Source of the DNA: Symbiodinium natans
Lineage: Eukaryota > Sar > Dinophyceae > Suessiales > Symbiodiniaceae
Direction: 5' to 3'
Assembly: GCA_905221605.1 (NCBI GenBank)
Contig: CAJNDS010000017.1
Coordinates: 144,001-208,000 of the forward strand
DNA: 64,000 nucleotides
Both the position numbers and the translations under genes were made by a program. Below, in pieces: positions 34,439-42,838 of this stretch (position 1 is the stretch's first letter; the number at the start of each line of letters is the position of its first letter). The notes below the pieces were generated by a model. That model worked only from the letters and a program-made list of their open reading frames with translations, was not told where the DNA came from and ran no database searches.

Positions 34439-37018
34439 AGGGTTGGGGGCCCGGAGGGCGAGACTTCAGAATCAGCGGGTCGCCCTGTACCGCTGACCGT
34501 AGTGTACGCTTTCGCGGGGCCCGAGCGCAGATGTGACATCGGTGCGTGTTTGAAGAAACTGATCCCAGATGTCCACGTGATGGAGTTTGACATTTTGCGA
34601 GATCCCCGCCAGGACCTCACCCAAGATGCTGTGTGGCAGGACATTTTCCGTTTGGTGCAGCGGCCCAATACTGTCTTCATCACCAGTCCACCTTGCAATA
34701 CCTTTTCGCGTGCCCGTCATAAGACCCCTGGCCCTAAGCCCCTAAGGAGCCATGTTTGGCCTCGCGGTTTTCCTTGGCTGTCATCAGCGCTTGCTGCAGA
34801 AGTACAGGCAGCTAACTACATGATAGATCAGAGTCTTACAGCTTCACAATTAGCAGCGGAGGCGGGCAATGCTTTCCTGTGGGAACACCCCGAACATCTG
34901 GGGGTTGCCGCCGATGGCGTCGTTCCTTCCTCCATATGGTCTTGGCCCGAGATTCTGGATCTGTTAGTGCGTTTCAAAGCAGTCACCTTTGCAATTTTTC
35001 AGTGCATGTTTGGAGCTCAGACAAGCAAGCCAACTCGTTTCTTGAGCAATCTCGCACGCTTTCAGCGTGATCCACCACCTCATGCTACACTGCCCTGTCT
35101 GGATCCACATCATCGCTACTTCGGTCCCTTACCGAAGTCCTGCCCACATGGCCGTCATGATTCCTTGGTGGGTAAGGATCCCGTCAGCCACCAGTGGCGA
35201 ACCGCAGCCGCCGCAGCTTACCCTCCGAAACTTTGTCAGTTCCTGGCTCAGGCAATCGCCAGCTCGCAGAGCTCAGGCTCTGACGGGGTTCACACCTCGC
35301 TGGCTACAGCTGGGCTCATCACACCTTCCCCTAAGTACACGTCCTCTGCACCCCCTGAAGCAACAGCTCAGGGCAGGGACGCTCTAACACCTTCCCCTAA
35401 GTGCACGTCCCCTGCACCCCCTGAAGCAACAGCTCAGGGCAGGGACACTCTAACCCCTTTAGACTTAGGGTTTAGTACCGCCTCTGGGTCCAGGTCCCTT
35501 GCGTCCCGTGCAGCAACAGCTCAGGCCAGGGACGCCGTGGCCCCTTCTGCCTCAAGGTTCAGGGCTTCTTCTGGGTCCTCGATAGGAAGTTCCCCGACCC
35601 CACCTGCTGGGCAAGTGTCCATGTCTTCCGGGACTACCACGCCACTTCCGAGCGAAGACGCCGAGGCTTTCGCCGCTCGTTTGTTGGCAAAGGAGGGCCT
35701 GATGACGAAAGACGAGCTGCAAGCACTACATCAGCTTCTCCCCAAGGAGCGTGCTGTGCGTGTGGGGGAGGAAGTGGAGTCGGCCTCTTCATTCACGGTG
35801 GGGGCATACGCATGCACATCACAGGTCCTTACCCGGTATGTTCGTCAGATCAGCCCAAAGCTTAGCTTCTCTGCTGTGTCTCTTTTCCATGGGATACGCA
35901 CGCCCATGCACAGAGATTCACGCAATGCTCCATTTCCGAACATGGTGGCACCTATCACCTCTTTCAAGGGAGGCCAGATCTGGGTAGAGGACTGTCATGG
36001 ATCGGTGCCAGAGATGACCCCTGATGGTCTCAAGGCTGGCAAAGACCTGGAGGTGGCAAAAGGGCCCGTCGTCTTCGATGCCTACAAAGCTTTCCACTTC
36101 ACCCGCGCGTGGGAGGGCGAGCGCCTGGTGGTGGTGGCTTACGTCACTGACCACTTGGACACCCTGAAAGACGGTGAGAAGCAGGTTTTGGAGCGGCAAG
36201 GCTTTCAGTTGCCTGCGCAGGAAGCTGAGACTTCGGAGGCCATTGGACTAGAGTTTGGGGCGCCCCATGGGAGCGCGCCACCGGGAGCTGAACCAGCCTT
36301 CAAGCCTGAGCTATGCGGAAACCGTGGACTTCCACTACAAGCAGAGTGGGAGGGCAAGCAGGAGCCACTCAATGACGGTTTCGGTTTGTGCTCACCTACA
36401 CGCTGGCGACCGGCGGATAGGGGGGCCACTCTTTCACCGTCAAGCATGGCGCTCTGCCGAGATATGTACCAGATGTGCATGGAGTTCGTGGGGCGAAATG
36501 TCAGCTCTCCAAAAGAGCTTTGCGAAAAACTGGCCGCTGGAGAAGTCACGGAGACACCTTTCTGTGAAGAGGAGATGCAGCAGCTGCGAGAAAAGTGGTG
36601 CCGGCGAGTCGGTGGAGATGACTGGAAGCATTGTATGGAGATTCCCAAAGGACAGCCCTTTCTCTTGAAAGCGGTGGCCCGGACTGCAGAGGTGATGGGC
36701 GACCCCGACTGGGCCTCCATAACCGAGGGCACTGACAACTTCTGCACTGGGGTACCCATAGGTTTTGGCGAGGAGCTGCCCAGGTTGCCCCAAGTCTTCG
36801 AGCCCAAGGCTAAGTGGAGGAAGTTCGATGAGGATCTCCCGGAATGGGACCGCTCCAACTACGCCAGTGCTTCCCTGAACTCGCAGCAGCTGCTAGAGAA
36901 GTTCCGGGAGGAGGTGGAGCTCGGTCGGATGGAAGCTTCGACGCATGGGGCGTTGAAGCAGCGCTATGGCGAGGAGAATCTACGCATAGCCTCCATGGGT
37001 GCAATCCAGAAACCTTGA
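34439..37018 (+). CDS. Pol N-terminal part: methyltransferase-like and Fe(II)/2-oxoglutarate oxygenase-like domains
   Basis: Open from just after the Gag TGA; residue numbers here count from GTG 34,502. Residues 1-180 look like a Rossmann methyltransferase: AFAGPERRCDIG as a SAM-loop-like start, MEFDIL, then FITSPPCNTFSR with Cys65 in the place of the C5-cytosine methyltransferase PPC nucleophile, then FLWEHPEHLG. A low-complexity linker (260-385) contains two copies of a 22-residue repeat (APPEATAQGRD). Residues 440-550 resemble the double-stranded beta-helix oxygenases: MHRDSRN (His470, Asp472, Asn475), GGQIWVED, FHFTRAWEGERLVVVAY (His532, Arg541). HRDxxN is the arrangement seen in TET/JBP DNA dioxygenases. 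Residues 650-838 are the start of the RT (MEASTHGAL, RIASMGAIQKP). The frame ends at TGA 37,016 because of one extra T; the RT continues in the next frame. Function of both upstream domains is inference. Confidence 0.75.
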   Translation, partial: RVGGPEGETSESAGRPVPLTVVYAFAGPERRCDIGACLKKLIPDVHVMEFDILRDPRQDLTQDAVWQDIFRLVQRPNTVFITSPPCNTFSRARHKTPGPKPLRSHVWPRGFPWLSSALAAEVQAANYMIDQSLTASQLAAEAGNAFLWEHPEHLGVAADGVVPSSIWSWPEILDLLVRFKAVTFAIFQCMFGAQTSKPTRFLSNLARFQRDPPPHATLPCLDPHHRYFGPLPKSCPHGRHDSLVGKDPVSHQWRTAAAAAYPPKLCQFLAQAIASSQSSGSDGVHTSLATAGLITPSPKYTSSAPPEATAQGRDALTPSPKCTSPAPPEATAQGRDTLTPLDLGFSTASGSRSLASRAATAQARDAVAPSASRFRASSGSSIGSSPTPPAGQVSMSSGTTTPLPSEDAEAFAARLLAKEGLMTKDELQALHQLLPKERAVRVGEEVESASSFTVGAYACTSQVLTRYVRQISPKLSFSAVSLFHGIRTPMHRDSRNAPFPNMVAPITSFKGGQIWVEDCHGSVPEMTPDGLKAGKDLEVAKGPVVFDAYKAFHFTRAWEGERLVVVAYVTDHLDTLKDGEKQVLERQGFQLPAQEAETSEAIGLEFGAPHGSAPPGAEPAFKPELCGNRGLPLQAEWEGKQEPLNDGFGLCSPTRWRPADRGATLSPSSMALCRDMYQMCMEFVGRNVSSPKELCEKLAAGEVTETPFCEEEMQQLREKWCRRVGGDDWKHCMEIPKGQPFLLKAVARTAEVMGDPDWASITEGTDNFCTGVPIGFGEELPRLPQVFEPKAKWRKFDEDLPEWDRSNYASASLNSQQLLEKFREEVELGRMEASTHGALKQRYGEENLRIASMGAIQKP
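35322..35460 (+). repeat. 66-bp coding tandem repeat in the Pol linker
   Basis: Two near-identical 66-bp units (ACACCTTCCCCTAAGTRCAC, then CAGGGCAGGGACRCTCTA) and a decayed third near 35,515-35,545. They encode a Pro/Ser/Thr-rich spacer between the methyltransferase-like and oxygenase-like regions. Confidence 0.9.
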
Positions 37019-38477
37019 TGGATCCGTGAGGCCGGTGCATGACGGTACCCACGGAGTACACGTAAATCAGGCCATACCTCAGCGCAACCTTCTTTCAGTT
37101 CCGGGCCCTGGAGAGCTAGCCCTCCTGGTCAGACAATCTCAGGAGCAATTTGAGACACCCTTTGCTTTGGCGGGGGACGTGGCCGCCGCCCACCGCTTGG
37201 TGCTGGTGCGCGAAAGAGACTGGGGACTCCTGGCATGCCGTGCAGAGGCTGGGAGCGACACCGTATTCGTGAACCGAGTTGGAACGTTTGGGATCTCATC
37301 TGCATCATTCTGGTGGGCCCGGCTTTTCGGCATTATAGGTAGGATGGTTGGGCGGGCCATGCTCAACCACTTCTTCTTTCAACTGGTTTTCGTAGACGAC
37401 TTACACGCCAATTTCTTTGGACACCGGAAGTATGTCAACGCTCTGATCTGGCTGGTACTTTATCTTATGGCAGGAACACCTTTTGCCTGGAAAAAGTTTA
37501 AAGGCGGAGCCAGGATCGCCTTCATTGGCTATGAGCTGGACTACGCGGCCCGACTGGTGGGGCTCAGCAAAGTGCGAGGAGATTGGCTGGTCCAGTGGAT
37601 TAAAAGTGCCAGGGAGTCGAAATACGTGGTTCAGACTAAGAAGTTCGCCGAGTTCTTAGGTAGATTGGGGTTCGTTTCGAGGGTGGTTTACTGGTTGAAA
37701 CCGCACTTGGCACCCCTTTATGCCTGGTCATCGGCCACACATCGATGCTCGGTCGGGAAGCTTCCTGACACGGTGATCTTGACTCTTCTCTACATCGAGG
37801 AAGCTCTCGTAACCAAAGACTACAAAGTGTCCCCTTCCAGGGTGGACCTAAGCGACAAGCCTCTTTTCTTCACCGATGCAAAATGTGAAGATGGCCTGGT
37901 TGTGCTTGGGGGCTGGGATGCAACATGTCCCTTGGGCAGGTCACGGTGGTTCTCGATTAAGGTGCGACCGCACGAGGCACCTTACTTGTTCGACGAGGAG
38001 CAGAAGTCACAGTGGGCATCGGCATCTGCGGAGCTCTTGGCAACTTTAGCTGCGTTATACTTGTTCGGACATTTGGGAGAATCCACCAGGGTACGGCAGC
38101 TCCCAGTCGTTTTTAGTGCTATCACTGACAACAAGGGCAACGAGTCTTTGTCCAAGAAGCAAAGCACAACGAAGTGGCCGCTCATGCTCATAAACATGCA
38201 GCTGTCACATTTGCTCGCTCTATCTAAAATCAGGCTAGCTCTTAACTGGCGTCCGCGGGGTGAAAATCAACTTGCGGATGACCTCACCAACTCCAGATTC
38301 AGCTCCTTCAATCCCGAATTCAGGTGCTTCAGCTCATTCAGTGACCTTCCTCTTGAGTTGCTCAGCAAGCTTTGGGAGACGAAGTCGCAGTTTGATGCTC
38401 TCAGACATTCCGCAAGTCAGCAAGTTGCGGTTCAGTCACTGTCGAAGAAACGGCCACACGAGCGCACGCCGTGGTGA
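37017..38477 (+). CDS. Reverse transcriptase and RNase H of the tyrosine-recombinase element
   Basis: Continues the polyprotein after a one-base frameshift at about 37,015. Numbering from the frame opening at 36,999: the RT has VRPVHDGTHGVHVN, motif A FALAGDVAAAHR (Asp60), RVGTFGISSASFWW, and the active-site box LVFVDDLHAN (131-134), then FAWKKFKGG. RNase H follows with FFTDAKC (Asp293), SASAELLATLAAL (Glu345), AITDNKGN (Asp377) and RGENQLADDLTN (Asp427), the full acidic set. Together they copy element RNA into DNA and remove the RNA strand. The C-terminus (KKRPHERTPW) lies 21 bp before repeat B1. No stop occurs inside this part. Confidence 0.92.
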   Translation, partial: DGSVRPVHDGTHGVHVNQAIPQRNLLSVPGPGELALLVRQSQEQFETPFALAGDVAAAHRLVLVRERDWGLLACRAEAGSDTVFVNRVGTFGISSASFWWARLFGIIGRMVGRAMLNHFFFQLVFVDDLHANFFGHRKYVNALIWLVLYLMAGTPFAWKKFKGGARIAFIGYELDYAARLVGLSKVRGDWLVQWIKSARESKYVVQTKKFAEFLGRLGFVSRVVYWLKPHLAPLYAWSSATHRCSVGKLPDTVILTLLYIEEALVTKDYKVSPSRVDLSDKPLFFTDAKCEDGLVVLGGWDATCPLGRSRWFSIKVRPHEAPYLFDEEQKSQWASASAELLATLAALYLFGHLGESTRVRQLPVVFSAITDNKGNESLSKKQSTTKWPLMLINMQLSHLLALSKIRLALNWRPRGENQLADDLTNSRFSSFNPEFRCFSSFSDLPLELLSKLWETKSQFDALRHSASQQVAVQSLSKKRPHERTPW

Positions 38478-38498
38478 CGTCCACCGCAAGGGTGGATA

Positions 38499-38833
38499 GG
38501 GGGGCATTGGCGCACACAGCGTGCGTTCGATGACCGAGCCCGCCGGTTGAGACAAATCCGCCACTTGTTGAAAAAGAGAGATCAATAGAGATTCGCCACC
38601 TCGGGGTGTGGGAGGTTTCTGGAGGTTTCTGGGGATTTGATTTCTCTGGGGTCTTGCGTTGGGAGCCGGGGTGAGGTTCTCTTCCCGGGGGATTCCTCGG
38701 ATTTGGAATTTTAAGAAAGGGGTCTCTTGAGATCACTTATTCTTGGATGTCCTATTTATTCAGATGGATAGATTTGAGTTTCAGATTTGTGCCCCTGAAA
38801 CTTCACTCTACAACGCTAGCCCGCAAAACAGGC
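38499..38833 (+). repeat. Terminal repeat B1
   Basis: 335 bp, matching B2 at 39,131-39,465 with essentially one substitution (TTTGAGTTTCAG versus TTTGATTTTCAG). It ends AAAACAGGC directly against A2. Confidence 0.95.
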
Positions 38834-39082
38834 ACTATTGGGCCCGCCCGATAGAACTGTTTGGAGGGGTAGCGTGTCGGGTGGGAGCTAGGGGGGGAAC
38901 ATCGGATGGGTTCACTGAGCGCCACGCTTAGTTTTGAAAGGGGAAAAATGGTTTTCTCCATTTTGTCAGTATTTGTGCTTGGCATGAATCTGTCCCTTTT
39001 CATGCGCTTCATGTTGACTGCTCCATGAGATTTCAGTTTTCAGCTTTGTTGTGTTGAGTCGGACGGCCCAAATTTTTAGTTA
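38834..39082 (+). repeat. Terminal repeat A2
   Basis: Internal copy of the left terminal repeat. A 48-bp unique spacer (39,083-39,130) separates it from B2. Confidence 0.9.
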
Positions 39083-39130
39083 CCCGCCCATCCCACCCTG
39101 TAATTCATTGGGTCGTCGCTTCGTCTCACG

Positions 39131-39465
39131 GGGGGGCATTGGCGCACACAGCGTGCGTTCGATGACCGAGCCCGCCGGTTGAGACAAATCCGCCACTTGT
39201 TGAAAAAGAGAGATCAATAGAGATTCGCCACCTCGGGGTGTGGGAGGTTTCTGGAGGTTTCTGGGGATTTGATTTCTCTGGGGTCTTGCGTTGGGAGCCG
39301 GGGTGAGGTTCTCTTCCCGGGGGATTCCTCGGATTTGGAATTTTAAGAAAGGGGTCTCTTGAGATCACTTATTCTTGGATGTCCTATTTATTCAGATGGA
39401 TAGATTTGATTTTCAGATTTGTGCCCCTGAAACTTCACTCTACAACGCTAGCCCGCAAAACAGGC
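39131..39465 (+). repeat. Terminal repeat B2
   Basis: Right end of the element. LINE sequence resumes at 39,466 with GCGTCAGCCCGG. Confidence 0.95.
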
Positions 39466-40770
39466 GCGTCAGCCCGGACCTTGACTTCCCAATCGTCCGC
39501 CAACATAAGTACCTAGGGGTTATAATCTCTTATGGCAGCTTTGAAGCCCATACCCTGGAACATCGCATCCACTGTGCCTCCACGGCTTTTTCCAGGCTGC
39601 GACATATCCTATGCACCAAGAATGTCTTATCGACGATGAAGAGGGTGCAACTCTGGAAGGCCATCATTTGGCCCACTCTGAAATATGGACTCACGTCTCT
39701 CCTTCTGTCTGTCCATGAACAGATCCAGGTGGTTGGATACGTTGCCAGACAACTTCGAGCGATCACTGGGCAGCTGGCCCATCACACACATGAAACCACT
39801 AGAGATTTTCTTGAAAAATGGAAATTTCAGCCGCTGTGCATCCTTTCGGCCGAGGTTGGGACCAACTGCCGGCGGTACGAGGCCCAGGCCGATCTGCATA
39901 TCACCCGCGTCACACAGTGGCATGCCCTTCTTTCATCCACCTATGCCACAGGGTTGAGCTCCACCCAGGACCGTGCACAACTTACACCTGTCGATGCTGT
40001 GATCTCCCGCACATACCAATGCCCAGATTGCCCCTCGTGCTTCGCCACTGCAGGACTGCTGCAAGTACATAGGGTCAAAAGCCATGGCCAAGCCAAGATC
40101 CTTGAAAAGCGGAAACAGGCACAAATGCAGAATCAAGTCGAGCATGCGCTGCATGGAGTGCCCACATGCAAGCATTGCCTGCATGAGTTTAATGGTTGGC
40201 GCAACTTCAACTCTCATATCCTGCTTGGTAACTGCCCTGTCCTGACCGCAGCCACAGCCACACAGGCCAACATTGACACCGCTGTGCCTCCGACTGCATC
40301 GATTGAGCCGGCGCCGAACACGGATGCTAACACCTCCGAGTTGGGTGGCCATTCCCCTGTATCCACTTTTGTGCAGACGATTTCACAGGAAAGCTCCTAC
40401 ACTGCACTTGCTGTCACCACAGGCCAAGAATGGAAACGGGTAGTCGGAGCAGGCCAACTTCATGCTAGGATGAAAAACTTTTGTCCTGAATGCGGGCTGT
40501 ATGCAGCAAATCCGTCGCGCATCAAGGTACATATGCGTGCCAAGCATCAGGACTGTCTTGATCGGCTCGAGCATTCTGAAGTGCTTGCCTCCTGTGTTCG
40601 AACGCGAAAGCCCTGCGTGTACTGTGGTCAGCACATACCTAAGTCCACCTTTGAGGGCACACATGCAACTGGCTGCTATGTGCTGTGGCAATCTATGTAT
40701 GCCATGCTGCAATCTGGCCTGACACCCTCAGGTCTCGATTATGTCAGCAAACGCTACCGAGATTCCAGAT
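39466..40770 (+). CDS. LINE RT C-terminal region with four C2H2-like zinc fingers
   Basis: The frame is open through the insertion boundary, so the LINE part starts inside it at RVSPDLDF. QHKYLGVIIS is the RT motif E/thumb start, and RVQLWKAIIWPTLKYGL the usual thumb helix. Four fingers follow: CPDCPSCF with HRVKSH, CKHCLHEF with HILLGNC, CPECGLYA with HMRAKH, and CVYCGQHI with HATGC. In LINEs such fingers bind target DNA or RNA. The frame remains free of stops until 42,584, but sense switches to another frame at about 40,760. Confidence 0.85.
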
Positions 40771-41760
40771 GGGGAAGAGCTGAACCTCTTCAAGAGATTC
40801 ATGCCCAGCCAGCAAGCGGAGAAGGAGCAGGAGGATGCCCCGGAAAGAGCTTCGAAGCAGCAGCGCACCAAGGAGATAGTGCAAAAGGGGGGGAGCGGAC
40901 GCCGCGGCAAAGGCAAGGGATCCAGTCGGGGCCCTCAGCAGCCAGCCTTTCGTTCCAGGCGCTCTTCGGAAAAGCAGCAGGGCCTCAGCGATCAAAACCT
41001 GTTCCTTCTTTGTCAGATGCTGATCCGCCTTGTGCTTCGCCAGGGAGACGCACTGAGGATCTTGGCGCTCGACACCTCACTGGTCCTGTGGCTTCGGACT
41101 GGACTTCCAGCAGGAGTCCCAGAAGCGATGTTCACGGCTGCCCAGAAGTGGAAGGAGCTTCGGGAGGCAGGAGAGGTGAAGGCCCCGCTTCGACACATCC
41201 TGTGGCTGTGCCTCCTCACAGAGCTCGAAGCCAGGACAGACCCGGCCAAGCTCACGGAGGAGACCAAGACTCACTTAACGAAAATGGGCTTCATCAAGGA
41301 CGGGCAGTGGCTCTACCTGAAGTGGTCCTTCGAGGAGAACAAGCTGCTGACGGACACTGCCCGGAGCCCCATCTCCCTCGAGGATGCCCATCAGCAGGTG
41401 AAAGACCTCCTGCGAATGTCCCAGGATCCCCAGGTCATCACCAGGTTCCATCCGACTCGCCCGTTGGCACCGGAGCTCAAGAGTCCCACCGTCACGTTCA
41501 TGCTGTCGATTGCCCTTCGGTCGGAGCAGGCAAACGAGCTTCACTCCAACCTCCTGCGGCTAGCGGGGAACGCGTGCACTCAGGTGGTGGGCATGACACA
41601 TCGCCAGGAACGTCTCAGTCGATCCAACCTCGAGAAGCAGCTCTCCAAGTACCTTCAGACAGGGGATCTGGCCCCACTGGAGGAGGGCAGTCGACCATCG
41701 ACCACCCAGATGCAGGCCGGATTCACGCCTCACCCACCAGCAATACCGCCGCACCTCCAC
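40741..41760 (+). CDS. LINE-associated conserved domain, +1 frame, function unknown
   Basis: An ATG at 40,741 opens a frame (nominally to 41,910) overlapping the end of the zinc-finger frame. Its composition is protein-like: an acidic/basic start (PDGEELNLFKRF), a basic KGKGSSRG stretch, then a long helical region (QNLFLLCQMLIRLVLRQGD, ILWLCLLTELEA, GQWLYLKWSFEENKLL, TRFHPTRPL, TVTFMLSIALRSEQANEL). The zinc-finger frame over the same bases is Gly/Pro/Arg/Ser-rich and looks like a shadow. From about 41,760 the +1 frame decays and sense returns to the original frame for the USP domain. Either two compensating indels or separate overlapping genes explain this. Confidence 0.55.
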
Positions 41761-41780
41761 ACTTGTCGCCTTTGCATGGC

Positions 41781-42584
41781 ATGGATCAGCAACACATTCT
41801 CCGTGCAAAGCTTGTCAACAGTGGTAACACATGCTATACCAATGCAATCATACTTGCCCTTCTTTGGACTGCATGCCGTTCGGGTCAACCCTCACTGCCC
41901 ACAGGACTGATGAGGACACTAAGTTCGGCCCTCAAAGAACGCAAGCCTTTGAATATATGGCAGCTTTTGTTGTGGCGCAACCTCATGCGACAATGGAGCG
42001 AACCCAACAGGCAGCATGATGCTGCCGAGCTCATTGCGTTCCTCCAGGACAAAGGGTTTGCAGAATACTACGAGGGCCACTGGCAGCGAAGAGTTCTTGC
42101 TGAGGGACGTATCAGCATTGAGGAGGCTGGCAGCACAATGCCACTTCTTCTATCGGTTCCCCTCTCAGCTCACTGCACACCTCAAGCCCTGTTGGACCAA
42201 TGGCATGCTCAGGCCGGATTTGCGGGATTGCTGACAGCGCCATCGCACCTGATTGTGCAACTCAATCGTTTTGGCATTGAAGAAGAGTCATTGCAGAAAA
42301 GTAGTTGCCCTGTCGATATCACCAGCACGTTAAGCGTCCCGGTGTTCAACGTTGACCTCGTGACCACCAGACAGCTGTACAGACTTCATGCCTGCATTGT
42401 TCATCTTGGTCCACACCCCACTTCCGGGCACTACAGAGCTGTTCTTATGAGTGAAGACAGACGATATTACACTGACGATCATGCCACTGCAAAACCTCTT
42501 CTTCAGAAGGATGCTGTACAGCTTTCACTCAATGTGTACATCCTGATATATTCCAAGGCCTGCTTCACAGATGCGTCTAGCTGA
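41781..42584 (+). CDS. Ubiquitin-specific protease (USP/UCH) domain attached to the LINE
   Basis: From the ATG at 41,781 (267 codons) the product has the two USP signature boxes. The Cys box is KLVNSGNTCYTNAIILALLW, with the catalytic Cys codon at 41,832-41,834. The His box is LGPHPTSGHYRAVL (His at 42,429-42,431), followed by RRYYTDDHA, which supplies the Asp region. Between them HDAAELIAFLQ matches the family's QxDAxEF segment, and HLIVQLNRFG its core strand. At about 265 residues it is a short, minimal USP. USPs cleave ubiquitin from proteins. It is in the same frame as the RT/zinc-finger part and has no internal stop, so it may be made as part of the LINE protein or separately. Linkage to the LINE is inferred from frame and position. 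Confidence 0.85.
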   Translation: MDQQHILRAKLVNSGNTCYTNAIILALLWTACRSGQPSLPTGLMRTLSSALKERKPLNIWQLLLWRNLMRQWSEPNRQHDAAELIAFLQDKGFAEYYEGHWQRRVLAEGRISIEEAGSTMPLLLSVPLSAHCTPQALLDQWHAQAGFAGLLTAPSHLIVQLNRFGIEEESLQKSSCPVDITSTLSVPVFNVDLVTTRQLYRLHACIVHLGPHPTSGHYRAVLMSEDRRYYTDDHATAKPLLQKDAVQLSLNVYILIYSKACFTDASS

Positions 42585-42599
42585 GTTACGGCCCTGCAT

Positions 42600-42838
42600 G
42601 CACATGTGGCTTTTGGAAAGGGACGCCTTTCCTCTTGCCGTTTACATGTCGCATGTCACTGTCGCGCGCTGACGAGCGAAAGTGCAGTGCTATGGGTGTC
42701 GGACTCCTTTCTTTTCACTCGTTTTCCGTGGTTGGCTTGCTTGGGCATTCGTGCCGGGGCCACAAGTCTTTTGTAGTTAGGAGCTTAGCTCGCTGCTCTC
42801 ATGCAGCCGGACCACAGTGTCTGCTTCGGACTCGCTAG
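42600..42838. other. Junction between LINE and copia-like element
   Basis: No domain is visible. Upstream RNase H sequence of the copia-like element is missing or unrecognisable, so that element is truncated near here. Confidence 0.4.

Larger units (their letters stand above)
30367..39465 (+). mobile_element. Tyrosine-recombinase (DIRS/PAT-like) retrotransposon with split direct repeats
   Basis: A 9.1-kb element inserted in the LINE. The ends have the split-direct-repeat plan A1 - body - B1 - A2 - B2 known from PAT/Ngaro-type tyrosine-recombinase retroelements. A1 is 30,367-30,612, B1 38,499-38,833, A2 38,834-39,082 and B2 39,131-39,465. The body encodes tyrosine recombinase, Gag, a methyltransferase-like plus oxygenase-like region, RT and RNase H, all on the plus strand. 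There is no target-site duplication. The B/A junction (CAGGC|ACT) and the flanks (ACATGC|ACT left, CAGGC|GCG right) fit recombination at a shared GC core. Joining the flanks restores the LINE frame as WHM|RVSPDLDF. The copy carries one stop in the recombinase and frameshifts in Gag and Pol, so it is probably no longer autonomous. Confidence 0.9.
39466..42600 (+). mobile_element. LINE retrotransposon, 3' half
   Basis: Continues the LINE broken at 30,366: RT thumb, zinc fingers, a conserved domain and a USP protease domain. The 3' boundary is not marked by poly-A or a target duplication and is placed just after the USP stop. Confidence 0.75.

Noticed and set aside
40800..41750. Middle part of the 1,069-codon frame as a real protein segment
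   Set aside because: It is Gly/Pro/Arg/Ser-rich without structure, while the +1 frame over the same bases is protein-like; treated as a shadow.
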